This document shows positions 1 to 9,153 of a DNA stretch of 64,000 nt, piece by piece; position 1 is the first letter of the stretch; the number at the start of each line of letters is the position of its first letter. The translations under genes and the position numbers were made by a program. The stretch covers positions 67,747-131,746 of the forward strand of contig CAJUAK010000004.1 of NCBI GenBank assembly GCA_910584385.1, read 5' to 3'. Below the pieces are notes generated by a model. It did not search any database. It worked only from the letters and a program-made list of their open reading frames with translations, and was not told the DNA's origin. Origin of the DNA: an uncultured Alphaproteobacteria bacterium. GTDB taxonomy: Bacteria > Pseudomonadota > Alphaproteobacteria > RF32 > CAG-239.

Positions 1-80
1 AAGCCTTGAAACAGATCTTCGAGGTCCAGGTTGGGCAATATAAAGAAATACGTTTTAAACATATGTTTCTTAGAATAATA

Positions 81-106
81 AAAGGCACCTCGAAAGGTGC
101 CTTTTT
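81..106 (+). terminator. rho-independent terminator upstream of dnaE
   Basis: A perfect 10-bp stem (AAAGGCACCT / AGGTGCCTTT) with a CGAA tetraloop is followed by a run of five T. It most likely ends a gene lying left of the window. No reading frame in bases 1-80 could be assigned to a recognisable protein. Confidence 0.8.
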
Positions 107-184
107 GCTTCTCTTGTCAAGAAAGGATATTTTTTTGTTGTCTTAAAGGGGATTCGCTTTTATGATGTGAAAAAAGGAAAATAA

Positions 185-3100
185 ATGAGCGAACCTGAAA
201 AAAGCAATTCTGAAGAGGAAGTTGTTTTTGACCCCAAATTTATCCATTTGCGGGTTCATACGGCTTATTCCCTTTCAGAAGGAGCGATAAGGGTTGAGAA
301 GCTCATGGGCAAAGCCAAATCGATGGGCTATCCTGCGGTGGCAATTACCGATACGGCAAACATGTTTGGCGCCAAAAAATTTTGCAAAATGGCAAAAGAC
401 AGCGGCGTAAAGCCGATTATCGGCAGCCAGTTTTATATTCGCAATCCCGATTCCTTGGATCCTCTTAAATCTAAAGGCAAAATATTAGAGCCGGATAAAA
501 TCGTTTTGCTGGTAATGAATGATACCGGTTACCGCAATATGATGAAGCTAATGAAAGTGGCATATCTGGAAGAAGATAACTCTTCAGCGGAAAAGCCGCA
601 GATACGCTTGGAAAATTTGGAAAATCTGAATGAAGGGCTGATTTGCCTGACCGGCGGCGCCGAAGGGCCTTTGGGGCGGATGATAATTGAAAACCGGAAA
701 GACGAAGCTGAAGAATTTCTCAAAAAGTGGCACAGCTATTTTGGCAACCGGCTTTATATGGAGGTTTCCCGCGTAGGGACGGAAGCCGAACATAAAACGG
801 AAGATGCCTTTATAGAAATGGCATATAAATATGATGTTCCCCTGGTGGCGACAAACGAAGCCTTCTTTTTTGACGCAGACATGTATGAAGCGCATGATGC
901 TTTGGTTTGTATTGCTGCCGGCGAATATGTCGCCAATGAAAACCGCAAAAAGTTTTCGCCGAATAACCGTTTCCGCACTCAGGAAGAAATGGTCGAATTA
1001 TTTAAGGATTTGCCGGAAGCTGTTGAAAATACGGTTAATATTGCCAAGCGCTGTTCTTACATTATTGAATTTGTGCCGCCCTTGCTGCCAAAATTTGATT
1101 GCGGCGGCCTGACGGATGATGAATATATCCGCAAAGAAGCCTTTGCCGGTTTGGCAAAAAGAATGGAAGCCCATGTGTATCATGAAGGCATGTCTGAAGA
1201 AGAGCGCAAGGAAATTGATGAAAAATATTACGGGCGGCTGGAATATGAATTAAGCGTGATTAAGAAAATGGGCTTTGCCAGTTACTTCTTAATCGTTTCG
1301 GATTTTATCCAATGGTCAAAAGACCACGGCGTGCCGGTCGGGCCGGGGCGTGGTTCCGGTGCGGGGTCTATCGTGGCTTGGTCGCTGCGTATTACAGACT
1401 TGGATCCCCTGCGCTTTGATTTGCTCTTTGAACGTTTTCTAAATCCCGAACGCGTAAACATGCCCGACTTTGACGTGGACTTTTGCCAGGAAAACCGCTA
1501 CAAAACCATTGATTATGTGCAAAAAAAATATGGGTTTGACTGCGTAGCGCAAATTATCACTTATGGTAAATTGCAGGCGAAGGCTGTGATTCGCGATATT
1601 GCGCGCGTTCTGCAAATGCCGTATTCCCAAGCGGATAAAATCTCTAAAATGATTCCGAACGGCGTGCAGGGTAAGAACCCGACTTTGCAAGAGGCGCTTG
1701 ACCAAGTTCCGGAATTGGAAGAAATGCGCCAAAACGACCCGCAGGTTAATAAGCTTTTTGATATTGCCATGAAGCTGGAGGGGCTTTATCGGCATACCGG
1801 CGTCCATGCGGCGGGCGTGGTAATCGGCGACCGCTCTTTGGAGCAGCTGGCTCCGTTATATAAAGATCCGCTCGCAGATATGCCCGTAACCCAATATGAT
1901 ATGAAATTTGTGGAAGAAACCGGGCTTATCAAATATGACTTTCTGGGGTTGAAAACGCTGACGGTTATTCAAAAAGCCGTTGATTTGATAAAGCAAAACC
2001 AGGGAATAGAACTGAACATAGACCGGATTCCGCTTGATGATAAAGAAACCTACGATCTTCTTTGCCGGGGGGATACGGCCGGCGTGTTCCAGTTTGAATC
2101 TCCGGGCATGAAGGATGTTCACCGCCAAATTAAGCCGGACCGTTTTGAAGATTTGGTCGCTATCGTTTCGTTGTACCGCCCCGGGCCAATGGACAATATT
2201 CCGACCTATATTAAAAGAAAGCACGGCGAAGAAGAAATTACTTATCTCCATCCGTCTCTGGCGCCAATTCTTGATGAAACCTACGGGATTATGGTTTATC
2301 AGGAACAAGTTATGAAAATTGCCCAGGTTTTGGGCGGATATACGCTGGGCGGCGCGGATAAGCTGCGTAAAGTTATGGGTAAAAAAATGCGCGAAGAAAT
2401 TCCCAAACAACGTAAGATGTTTACGGAAGGCGCAGTGAAAAACGGCATTGACGGCGAAGTTGCCGGCAAGATTTTTGACCAGATGGAAAAGTTTGCTTCA
2501 TACGGTTTTAATAAATCCCACGCGGCGGCTTATTCCCTTATTTCTTACCAGACGGCTTATCTGAAGACCCATTACCCCGTGGAATTCATGTGCGCGATTA
2601 TGAGCCTTGATATTACCAACCCCGACAAACTCCTCTTTTTTAAAGAAGAATGCAAACATTTGGGTTTCAAAGTGTTGCAGCCGGACATTAACAAATCAGG
2701 TGCGGAATTTTGCGTGGAAAACGGCAATGTCCGTTATGCGCTGGCGGCAATTAAAGGCGTGGGTGCGGCAAATATGAAGGCGATTGAAGAAGTGCGCAGG
2801 CAGGGCGGGCCGTTTAAGGATATGTCTGATTTTATGCATCGTCTGCCTTTCCAGAATAATAACCGGCGCCAGTTGGAGAATATGATAAAAGCCGGCGTTT
2901 TTGACAGCCTGGAACCGCGCCGGGGAATGCTCTTTGCAAATACTGAAACAATTTGCCAGCATATTCAGGCCGCAACAGAAACCAGAAACAGTTCTCAGGC
3001 ATCTTTATTTGGGGCAGAAGAATTGCAAACAAAGGTTAAACTGGCAGATAAGCCGGATTGGCCGGAATTGGAACGCCTGAAATTTGAAGCCGAAGCTATT

Positions 3101-3694
3101 GGCTTCTATCTGTCTGCACATCCTTTGGACAGCTATAATATAGGTTTGGAACGCCTCGGTGCAAAAACTTATTCGGAAGTAACCAAAGGGATTAAAACCG
3201 GCGATACTGTTCGGGCGAAAATCGGCTGCTGCGTGAATTCTTTCCAAAAAAGGTTAAGCAAGGCCGGCAATAAATATGCATTTTTAGAGGTTTCGGACGG
3301 TGTCAGCAATTTTGAAGGGCTGCTTTTCTCAGAAGGCTTGGCACGCTATGAAGAAACTATAAATTCAGGCGAACCGCTTCTTCTGAACATTACCATAGAC
3401 AAGAAAAATGAAGAAGAAAGCCCCCTTGTAATGATTAATACCGTGGAAACGCTGGATAAAGCAATTTCAGAGGTGGCAAACGGGCTTGTCATATATATTA
3501 ATAACACAGCAGCAGTTTCCGTTTTAAAGGAAATTTTGCGCAGCGATAGAAATGGAAAAAATAAAATATATATTAAGCCGGAGCTCCCCGATTGGGATGT
3601 CCGGATTGAACTGGCCGGCGGTTTTGCTTTTTTCGGAGATATTTTAAGCCGTATCCGCAACGTATCCGGCATAACTTCAGTAAAGGAAATATAA
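185..3694 (+). CDS. dnaE: DNA polymerase III alpha subunit
   Basis: Catalytic subunit of the replicative DNA polymerase (family C). The 1169-aa length matches the usual ~1160. An N-terminal PHP domain begins near residue 20 (HLRVHTAYSLSEGA). The palm carries GPGRGSGAGS followed by the metal-binding PDFDVDF motif (D428, D430), and the third catalytic aspartate sits in KYDFLGLKTL (D585). A helix-hairpin-helix region and a C-terminal OB fold (about 1020-1065, QKRLSKAGNKYAF) follow. This is the Gram-negative DnaE type with no proofreading exonuclease insert; proofreading would come from a separate epsilon subunit. An AAGGA-type ribosome binding site precedes the ATG. The next gene begins two bases after the stop, so the membrane-protein pair downstream is probably cotranscribed. 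Confidence 0.98.
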   Translation: MSEPEKSNSEEEVVFDPKFIHLRVHTAYSLSEGAIRVEKLMGKAKSMGYPAVAITDTANMFGAKKFCKMAKDSGVKPIIGSQFYIRNPDSLDPLKSKGKILEPDKIVLLVMNDTGYRNMMKLMKVAYLEEDNSSAEKPQIRLENLENLNEGLICLTGGAEGPLGRMIIENRKDEAEEFLKKWHSYFGNRLYMEVSRVGTEAEHKTEDAFIEMAYKYDVPLVATNEAFFFDADMYEAHDALVCIAAGEYVANENRKKFSPNNRFRTQEEMVELFKDLPEAVENTVNIAKRCSYIIEFVPPLLPKFDCGGLTDDEYIRKEAFAGLAKRMEAHVYHEGMSEEERKEIDEKYYGRLEYELSVIKKMGFASYFLIVSDFIQWSKDHGVPVGPGRGSGAGSIVAWSLRITDLDPLRFDLLFERFLNPERVNMPDFDVDFCQENRYKTIDYVQKKYGFDCVAQIITYGKLQAKAVIRDIARVLQMPYSQADKISKMIPNGVQGKNPTLQEALDQVPELEEMRQNDPQVNKLFDIAMKLEGLYRHTGVHAAGVVIGDRSLEQLAPLYKDPLADMPVTQYDMKFVEETGLIKYDFLGLKTLTVIQKAVDLIKQNQGIELNIDRIPLDDKETYDLLCRGDTAGVFQFESPGMKDVHRQIKPDRFEDLVAIVSLYRPGPMDNIPTYIKRKHGEEEITYLHPSLAPILDETYGIMVYQEQVMKIAQVLGGYTLGGADKLRKVMGKKMREEIPKQRKMFTEGAVKNGIDGEVAGKIFDQMEKFASYGFNKSHAAAYSLISYQTAYLKTHYPVEFMCAIMSLDITNPDKLLFFKEECKHLGFKVLQPDINKSGAEFCVENGNVRYALAAIKGVGAANMKAIEEVRRQGGPFKDMSDFMHRLPFQNNNRRQLENMIKAGVFDSLEPRRGMLFANTETICQHIQAATETRNSSQASLFGAEELQTKVKLADKPDWPELERLKFEAEAIGFYLSAHPLDSYNIGLERLGAKTYSEVTKGIKTGDTVRAKIGCCVNSFQKRLSKAGNKYAFLEVSDGVSNFEGLLFSEGLARYEETINSGEPLLLNITIDKKNEEESPLVMINTVETLDKAISEVANGLVIYINNTAAVSVLKEILRSDRNGKNKIYIKPELPDWDVRIELAGGFAFFGDILSRIRNVSGITSVKEI

Positions 3695-3695
3695 T

Positions 3696-4553
3696 ATGCC
3701 AAACTTGATGAAGAATATAAAAGATTCATATATCGTAAAAAAACTGCAATATTGGCTGGCGGAAACGCCGAGTGAAAATCCCGCCGTGCCTTTGCCGTTT
3801 TTTAAAATTGTTATGGGGCCGTTTAATTCTTTTATTGATAATTTTAGAAGCGTTGTTTTCTTCTCGCTGCCTTATGCCTTAATATTAACGCTGCTTGCGT
3901 TGTCTATGGGTTACGGGCAGATGTGCTATTTCGACGGCAGCCTTCTTTTTTGCAGCCAGTCAGGCGTGCTATATGCCGTTTATCAGCTATTTAAATTCAT
4001 AATTTGGGCAATATTCATTACCGCTTATTATAATTATGTATATGAAAAGGCGCCATTTAAATTATGGTATCTTGATAAGCGTGTTGTCAAAGTATTCTTT
4101 TTTAATCTTTTCTCGGTTGTAATGTGCCTGCTGCCGGTTTTATCCTTTTATTTGCTGATGCAGCGGGAACCTAACCCGGATTGGCGCATTGAACTCGGAT
4201 ATTTTGGCATCGTTTCAATAGGGTTTTTAATGCCGTTTGTTTTGCTGCGGCTGTATTCTTGGCTGGCTTTTGCCGCAACCGGAGAAAAAATGCCGGGTAT
4301 CGGCGTGTTGTGGCGCAAAAATTCCGGAAATATGCTTAAATTGATTTTAGGATTTTTCCTCATGCTTCTAACCCTCACATTCTTTGGCTCTTCTCTGGTA
4401 AATTATTACAACGGGCGTGATAATATGGCGTTAGATGCTTTTTCTCTCGAATTTCTGATGAACTTGCTGATTTTGGCATTTCTGATTTTAGCATGCGCAA
4501 ATGCCTATATTCAAAAGGAATATTTATTTCCGGAGAAAACAGATGGAGAATAG
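3696..4553 (+). CDS. multi-pass membrane protein, first of a tandem pair
   Basis: Unrecognised 285-aa integral membrane protein with about six hydrophobic segments (around 55-72, 93-115, 130-155, 170-195, 215-235 and 252-272). There is no signal peptide; the first ~50 residues are a polar cytosolic tail. The segment around the fifth helix (LWRKNSGNMLKLILGF) resembles the equivalent part of the next protein (FKLTKGNANKLAVGF), and both have similar length and topology, so the two look like diverged tandem paralogs. The K..GN..KL pattern before a helix recalls the broad YciC/DUF975-like group of bacterial membrane proteins, but no firm family can be given. It starts one base after the dnaE stop and overlaps the next gene by 11 bases, implying translational coupling. 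Confidence 0.85.
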   Translation: MPNLMKNIKDSYIVKKLQYWLAETPSENPAVPLPFFKIVMGPFNSFIDNFRSVVFFSLPYALILTLLALSMGYGQMCYFDGSLLFCSQSGVLYAVYQLFKFIIWAIFITAYYNYVYEKAPFKLWYLDKRVVKVFFFNLFSVVMCLLPVLSFYLLMQREPNPDWRIELGYFGIVSIGFLMPFVLLRLYSWLAFAATGEKMPGIGVLWRKNSGNMLKLILGFFLMLLTLTFFGSSLVNYYNGRDNMALDAFSLEFLMNLLILAFLILACANAYIQKEYLFPEKTDGE

Positions 4554-5337
4554 ACAAAAGGCGAAAAGCCCGCTGCCGTTAATGTCCACGCTGCGCCAGA
4601 GTTTTATGTTCCCGGTAAAGAATTTCCGCGCCTTTGCGTCTTTATGTCTCGGATGGTATATTCTGATAATGGTTTATGAGGCTCTAACCGGTTTCCCGAT
4701 GGTATACAGTCTGCAAGACGGTGAAGACACCCTGCGCGGCGTGGTTTCTGGCATGCTTATGCTTTTTGCAAATATATCTGTTTTAGTCGGCGGCTGCCGT
4801 ATGGCGCTTGAAAAATATCAGCCGCGCCCGGGATATATTTATTTTAGGAAAAGGGAACTCCGTATTCTTGGTTACAGCCTGCTTTTAGGTTTTTCTTTTA
4901 TCTGTGCGGCTGCTCTGTTGCTCATGGCTTTTGGCTGGTCAATGGAGTTTATAGGCATAGAATATAATGAATGGTTTTCATGGGGAATGGTTTTGCTTCT
5001 ATGCTATGTCCTGTTCTTGCAGCTTGTCCGCTTTTATCTGATTTATCCGGCAAGGGCGGTAAACAATCGGGAAATGTCTTTGATAAAATCTTTTAAATTG
5101 ACCAAAGGAAATGCAAATAAGCTGGCCGTTGGCTTTATTTTGGCAAGCCTGCCGTTTTTTGTTTTTGCTCTTCTGACCGAAGCTGGAATTGCCGCCGTCA
5201 GCCCGCAAGGATTTTTTGCAAATTTATTATGCTGTTTTTTCTTGCTGACAGGCTCTTTGGGCGACAGCATTCTCCTATCGGCATACTATGCACGGATATA
5301 CCAATATTTTGTTCCTGCGGACAAAAACGCGGCGTAA
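4543..5337 (+). CDS. multi-pass membrane protein, second of a tandem pair
   Basis: 264-aa membrane protein with about six predicted helices and no recognised family. The start at 4543 is chosen because it has a GGAG ribosome binding site (CGGAGAAAACAG) six to seven bases upstream; an upstream in-frame ATG at 4501 lies deep inside the previous gene and lacks one. The central cytosolic loop SLIKSFKLTKGNANKLAVGF matches the pattern in the preceding protein, supporting a duplication. It is convergent with the LOG-family gene, with a single base between the two stop codons. The function is unknown; location behind dnaE need not mean a replication role. Confidence 0.85.
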   Translation: MENRQKAKSPLPLMSTLRQSFMFPVKNFRAFASLCLGWYILIMVYEALTGFPMVYSLQDGEDTLRGVVSGMLMLFANISVLVGGCRMALEKYQPRPGYIYFRKRELRILGYSLLLGFSFICAAALLLMAFGWSMEFIGIEYNEWFSWGMVLLLCYVLFLQLVRFYLIYPARAVNNREMSLIKSFKLTKGNANKLAVGFILASLPFFVFALLTEAGIAAVSPQGFFANLLCCFFLLTGSLGDSILLSAYYARIYQYFVPADKNAA

Positions 5338-5338
5338 T

Positions 5339-6289
5339 TTAACAGGACGGATTGGCTTTTTTGCGCTGCTTGAGCTTGGTAAGTTTTTCGCTGACAATAG
5401 ACGTATCGCGCCCGGTCTTTGCCAGCCGGTCATACATACGTTCGATTTCTTTTTCCAGGTAAGCTTTTTCAATCTCATTAGCCAGGTCTTGCCGTTCTTC
5501 GGCACTGCCATGCAAACTGACATTTTGCATATGGGCGATAATATCCTCGACATGCACGGAACTGTCTGGCTTTTTCTTAATGAAATACGGCAGTTCATAA
5601 ATTAATTGCCGGGCTTGCGCATAGGCTTCTTTTGTGTTTTTTGCTTTTTTATAACGCAGCTTAAGCAGGCGGAAGACGATGCTGAGTTCATTGCTGTCAT
5701 CAACAACAATAAAAGGCATCGGGTCCGCAAAACCTTCTGCCGACATTGATTTCAAATATTCGACCAGATGGTGGAAATAGCCGTTGATATTATATAAAAT
5801 GAAAGGTTTGATATGCAAAAAACCATCCTGCATGGCAACGCAGTCATAGGCCAATTCATCCAGCGTTCCAACGCCTCCCGGCGCAAAGACTACAAAGTCG
5901 GCATCCAGAAGCTTTTGTTTGCGTTCCTCAAGGCTCTGTGCCACGATAATATTTTCCAATTGATTGATAAATTCATCTGTTTGGTAAAGGCTGTAATATT
6001 CTTTTGTCGTAATGCCCTGAATGGGAACAGCCTTGCATTGTTTTTTATTCCAACCGTCCAAGACGCCTTTGGCAACTGCGCCCATAATGCCGGAACTTGA
6101 TAACCCGAAATCCAGGCGGAATTCCATTTTGGCAATTTGCTTGCCAAGGTTATAAGCTTCCTCAACATAAATGCTGTCATTTCCGGAACGGGAACCGCCG
6201 GCGACAAAAACGCGCAATCCGGCCTGACGGTTTTCTTCAACAAAATCGCCGACTATTTCCTCAATAGATTTTGTGCTGCATTTTTCCAT
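5339..6289 (-). CDS. LOG-family nucleotide 5'-monophosphate phosphoribohydrolase-like protein
   Basis: 316-aa member of the LOG/lysine-decarboxylase-like Rossmann family (TIGR00730 group), enzymes that split nucleoside 5'-monophosphates, including cytokinin precursors, into base and ribose 5-phosphate. The active-site signature PGGVGTLDE is at 137-145 and is preceded by the conserved Arg-Lys pair in LEERKQKLL (R123, K124). Typical LOG proteins are 180-250 aa; here about 90 extra charged, helical residues follow the core (from roughly 225), with no recognised domain. It follows tgt with one intervening base, its ribosome binding site lying inside the tgt 3' end, so the two form an operon. Tgt exchanges a nucleobase in tRNA and LOG enzymes release bases, but a functional link is speculation. 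Confidence 0.85.
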   Translation of the reverse strand: MEKCSTKSIEEIVGDFVEENRQAGLRVFVAGGSRSGNDSIYVEEAYNLGKQIAKMEFRLDFGLSSSGIMGAVAKGVLDGWNKKQCKAVPIQGITTKEYYSLYQTDEFINQLENIIVAQSLEERKQKLLDADFVVFAPGGVGTLDELAYDCVAMQDGFLHIKPFILYNINGYFHHLVEYLKSMSAEGFADPMPFIVVDDSNELSIVFRLLKLRYKKAKNTKEAYAQARQLIYELPYFIKKKPDSSVHVEDIIAHMQNVSLHGSAEERQDLANEIEKAYLEKEIERMYDRLAKTGRDTSIVSEKLTKLKQRKKANPSC

Positions 6290-6290
6290 T

Positions 6291-7415
6291 TTAAATCTCC
6301 GGAATATCGCCCATGGCTTGGTTTTTATAAAATTCTTGCGTAAATGCCTCTAAGCTGTCGGTCTCAATAGCCTGGCGCAGGCCGGCCATTAGCCGCTGAT
6401 AATAACGGATGTTATGCCAGGTTAAGAGCATAACGGCCAAAACTTCGCTGCATTTTTGCAAATGATGGATATAAGCTCTTGTATAATTTTTGCAAAGGGG
6501 GCAGTCGCATCCTTCTTCCAACGGGCGGTTGTCTTCGCGGTGGCGGGCGTTGCGGATATTTACCGTGCCATATTTTGTAAAGGCCTGCGAGGTGCGTCCC
6601 GAGCGTGTCGGCATAACGCAGTCAAACATATCCACGCCGCGCAAAACAGCGCCGACAATATCGTCCGGGCGCCCGACGCCCATTAGGTAGCGGGGTTTGT
6701 CTTCCGGCAGCATTCCCGGGGCATAGTCCAAAACTTCAAACATTTTTTCCTGGCCTTCGCCCACGGCCAATCCGCCGATTGCATAGCCGTCAAACCCGAT
6801 TTCTTTAAGCTTGTCAGCAGAATATTGGCGCAAGTCTTGATAATCGCCGCCTTGCTGGATTCCAAAAATGCCGTAGCCGTCGCGGTCGATAAAAGCGTCT
6901 TTGCTGCGTTTGGCCCAGCGCATAGACATTTCGACAGATTTCTTAACTACGTCATAAGGTGCGGGAAGTTTGACGCATTCATCCAAAGCCATGGTGATAT
7001 TTGAATCGAGCTTATGCTGTATTTTCATAGATTCTTCAGGGCTTAAAAAGAATTTTTTGCCATCGACATGGGAACTAAAAGCAACGCCTTCTTCGGAAAG
7101 CTTGCGCAAGCCCGTCAGGCTCATAACCTGAAAGCCGCCGGAGTCTGTTAAAATCGGCTTGTCCCAGTTCATAAATTTATGCAAACCGCCCATTTTTTCT
7201 ACTAAATCGGCTCCCGGGCGCAACATAAGGTGGTAAGTGTTGCCGAGTAAAATTTCAGCGCCGGTGGCTGCAACAGATTCCGGCATCATCGCTTTGACCG
7301 TGCCGCATGTACCGACAGGCATAAAAGCGGGCGTATTAATAATGCCGTGTTTCGTATGCAGCTGCCCCCGGCGGCTTTTGTCGGAGGTCTTTAATATTTC
7401 AAATTTTAATCCCAT
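6291..7415 (-). CDS. tgt: queuine/preQ1 tRNA-ribosyltransferase
   Basis: tRNA-guanine transglycosylase (374 aa), which replaces guanine-34 of GUN-anticodon tRNAs with the queuine precursor preQ1. Base-recognition aspartate D91 lies in TDSGGFQVMSL, GGLAVGEG at 214-221 and the nucleophilic aspartate in MFDCVMPTRSGR (D265). The structural zinc site is complete: C303, C305 and C308 in CDCPLC, and H334 in LTWHNIRYY. Length and all key residues are normal for the bacterial enzyme. A purine-rich site (GAGAG) precedes the ATG. It is the first gene of a two-gene operon with the LOG-family gene. Confidence 0.97.
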   Translation of the reverse strand: MGLKFEILKTSDKSRRGQLHTKHGIINTPAFMPVGTCGTVKAMMPESVAATGAEILLGNTYHLMLRPGADLVEKMGGLHKFMNWDKPILTDSGGFQVMSLTGLRKLSEEGVAFSSHVDGKKFFLSPEESMKIQHKLDSNITMALDECVKLPAPYDVVKKSVEMSMRWAKRSKDAFIDRDGYGIFGIQQGGDYQDLRQYSADKLKEIGFDGYAIGGLAVGEGQEKMFEVLDYAPGMLPEDKPRYLMGVGRPDDIVGAVLRGVDMFDCVMPTRSGRTSQAFTKYGTVNIRNARHREDNRPLEEGCDCPLCKNYTRAYIHHLQKCSEVLAVMLLTWHNIRYYQRLMAGLRQAIETDSLEAFTQEFYKNQAMGDIPEI

Positions 7416-7494
7416 AGCAATCTCTCAATAAAATCTAATGCTGAGATTTTGCCCTAAAAGAGAAAAGAAGGCAAGGGAAATTTATAAAGCAAGA

Positions 7495-7530
7495 GCCTTG
7501 AAACAGATGTTTCAAGGCCCGAAATTTTTT
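7495..7530. terminator. hairpin terminator between tgt and the small membrane-protein gene
   Basis: A perfect 10-bp stem (GCCTTGAAAC / GTTTCAAGGC) with an AGAT loop. The better T-run lies on the plus side (7525-7530), yet the gene to be terminated (7536-7859) reads on the minus strand, where the following T content is modest. It is probably a terminator for that gene. Confidence 0.6.
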
Positions 7531-7535
7531 CTTGT

Positions 7536-7859
7536 TTAGCTGCCGAGGCGGATATTTTCGATTTCTTTGGCAAACTCCGGTGTCCACCAAAATTTTAAGC
7601 GATTATATTTCCCTTCGGCAGTATGTTTAAGCTCATCGCGGATTTTATCCGGCGAACTTCTGCGAAACCAGCGGTAGTAAAGGTATGATTGCGTGCAGGC
7701 TGCAAACCACATGCCGCAGGCAAGCATAACAACTTGCGTAAACAGATAGACTGTTGCGGAAGTGTTCAGGACAAACGCTTTGTCAAACAAGAGACAAAGG
7801 CTTGTGAAGATACCGGCTGCCGACAAAACAAGATGTAATTTGAATTTTTGTTCGTTCAT
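7536..7859 (-). CDS. small two-helix membrane protein
   Basis: Unrecognised 107-aa protein. Two hydrophobic helices (about 10-26 and 36-58) are followed by a basic, aromatic-rich cytosolic tail (YYRWFRRSSPDK and RLKFWWTPEF). It has no signal peptide cleavage site and no cysteine motif. The ribosome binding site is weak. It sits alone between two hairpin terminators, so it is likely transcribed by itself. The terminators on both sides and the membrane-protein composition support a real gene; no function can be proposed. Confidence 0.65.
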   Translation of the reverse strand: MNEQKFKLHLVLSAAGIFTSLCLLFDKAFVLNTSATVYLFTQVVMLACGMWFAACTQSYLYYRWFRRSSPDKIRDELKHTAEGKYNRLKFWWTPEFAKEIENIRLGS

Positions 7860-7920
7860 AGTTTGTGTAATAATTTAAGTTTGTATTTACTTATACCATA
7901 TTTTTAGCATGAGTGCAAAT

Positions 7921-7956
7921 AAAAAAAAGCAGCCTAAAAAAAGGCTGCTTTTTTTT
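7921..7956. terminator. bidirectional terminator downstream of the aldolase gene
   Basis: Stem AGCAGCCT / AGGCTGCT with an A6 loop, flanked by eight A on the left and eight T on the right, so it can end transcription on either strand. It lies 14 bases after the aldolase stop codon. Confidence 0.9.
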
Positions 7957-7969
7957 CGCTGTGAAAAAT

Positions 7970-9019
7970 TTAGATTTCACCGTCGGCATAGCGTTTTGCC
8001 ATGACAGACATTGGAATGGCTTTGATTTTATCGCCGTTTCCTGCCGCGCCAAAAGAAATATAACGGGCTTCGCAAACCTTCTGCATTTCTTCAATGGCAG
8101 GTTTAAGATATTTGCGGGGGTCGAATTCTTTCGGGTTTTCGGCAAACAGCTTGCGGATGGCGCCTGTGATGGCCATGCGGCAGTCTGTATCGACATTGAC
8201 CTTGCGCACGCCGGACTTAATGCCGCGGACGATTTCTTCAACAGGAACGCCAAAAGTCTGAGGAATGGCACCGCCATAAGCATTAATCAAATCTTGCAGT
8301 TCTTGTGGAACAGAAGAAGAACCGTGCATAACCATATGCGTATTGGGCAATTTTTTGTGAATCTTTTCAATAACGTCAATGGCCAAGATATCGCCGGTCG
8401 GCTTGCGGGTAAATTTATAAGCGCCGTGAGAGGTGCCGACAGCAACAGCCAAAGCGTCTAATTTTGTTTCGGCAACAAAACGTGCGGCTTCGTCAGGGTC
8501 GGTTACCAAACGCTTTTTGTCAATTACGCCTTCGGCGCCGTGTCCGTCTTCTTTATCGCCTTTACCGGTTTCCAAAGAACCGATAACGCCGAGTTCGCCT
8601 TCGACAGAAGCGCCGACTGCATGGGCACGGGCAACAACTTCTTTGGTTACATTAACATTATATTCAAAGGAAGAAGGCGTTTTGCCGTCAGCTTCCAATG
8701 AACCGTCCATCATAACAGAAGAATAGCCGTTAACAATGGCTGACTGGCAGATATTTACGGAAGAGCCGTGGTCTTGGTGCAAGCAGATATTCAATTCGGG
8801 AAACATTTCTATTCCGGCGGCAACCATATGGCGGATCATCGGATCGCCGGCAAATTTGCGGGCACCGGTTGATGTTTGCAGAATGACGGGAGCATTTACT
8901 TTTTTTGCAGCTTGCAAAACGGCAAGAATTTGTTCCATATCATTAATATTAAATGCGGGAACGCCGTAGTTGTTTTCTGCAGCGTGGTCCAAAATTTGGC
9001 GCATTGTTACTAAAGGCAT
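7970..9019 (-). CDS. fba: class II fructose-bisphosphate aldolase, class IIB (Calvin subtype)
   Basis: Zinc-dependent aldolase (349 aa) interconverting fructose 1,6-bisphosphate with dihydroxyacetone phosphate and glyceraldehyde 3-phosphate. The CLHQDHGSS motif gives catalytic D83 and zinc ligand H84; further zinc-ligand segments are VGTSHGAYK and MVMHGSSS, and the phosphate-binding loop is KVNVDTDCRMA. Length and sequence fit the CbbA-like class IIB group common in alphaproteobacteria rather than the E. coli FbaA type. A strong AAGGAG ribosome binding site precedes the ATG, and a likely promoter lies 42 bases upstream. It appears monocistronic. The nearby transketolase belongs to the same sugar-phosphate metabolism but is a separate unit. 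Confidence 0.97.
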   Translation of the reverse strand: MPLVTMRQILDHAAENNYGVPAFNINDMEQILAVLQAAKKVNAPVILQTSTGARKFAGDPMIRHMVAAGIEMFPELNICLHQDHGSSVNICQSAIVNGYSSVMMDGSLEADGKTPSSFEYNVNVTKEVVARAHAVGASVEGELGVIGSLETGKGDKEDGHGAEGVIDKKRLVTDPDEAARFVAETKLDALAVAVGTSHGAYKFTRKPTGDILAIDVIEKIHKKLPNTHMVMHGSSSVPQELQDLINAYGGAIPQTFGVPVEEIVRGIKSGVRKVNVDTDCRMAITGAIRKLFAENPKEFDPRKYLKPAIEEMQKVCEARYISFGAAGNGDKIKAIPMSVMAKRYADGEI

Positions 9020-9060
9020 TTGTTTCTCCTTTTCAAGTTTTGTTACAAATTGTTAAAAAG

Positions 9061-9088
9061 AATATATAACTTTGCGATTCATTTGCAA
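9061..9088 (-). promoter_or_regulatory. putative sigma-70 promoter of fba
   Basis: Reading leftward, TTGCAA (9083-9088) is separated by 16 bases from TATATT (9061-9066), about 42 bases ahead of the aldolase ATG. Found by eye only. Confidence 0.45.
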
Positions 9089-9112
9089 GCAGTTTTTGCT
9101 TTTATAAGGTAT

Positions 9113-9146
9113 AAAAAAGCACCTTGAAGCAAAAACTCCAAGGTGC
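9113..9146 (-). terminator. terminator of the orphan gene at 9154-9705
   Basis: Stem GCACCTTG / CAAGGTGC around a 12-base loop. On the minus strand it is followed by a run of six T (A6 at 9113-9118 on the plus strand), eight bases after the stop codon of the gene it ends. Confidence 0.8.
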
Positions 9147-9153
9147 GAAAAAA

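Noticed and set aside
1..80. Possible 3' end of a gene left of the window
   Set aside because: Frames close at different points within 48 codons, and none gives a recognisable C-terminus; the terminator at 81-106 is the only sure sign of an upstream gene.
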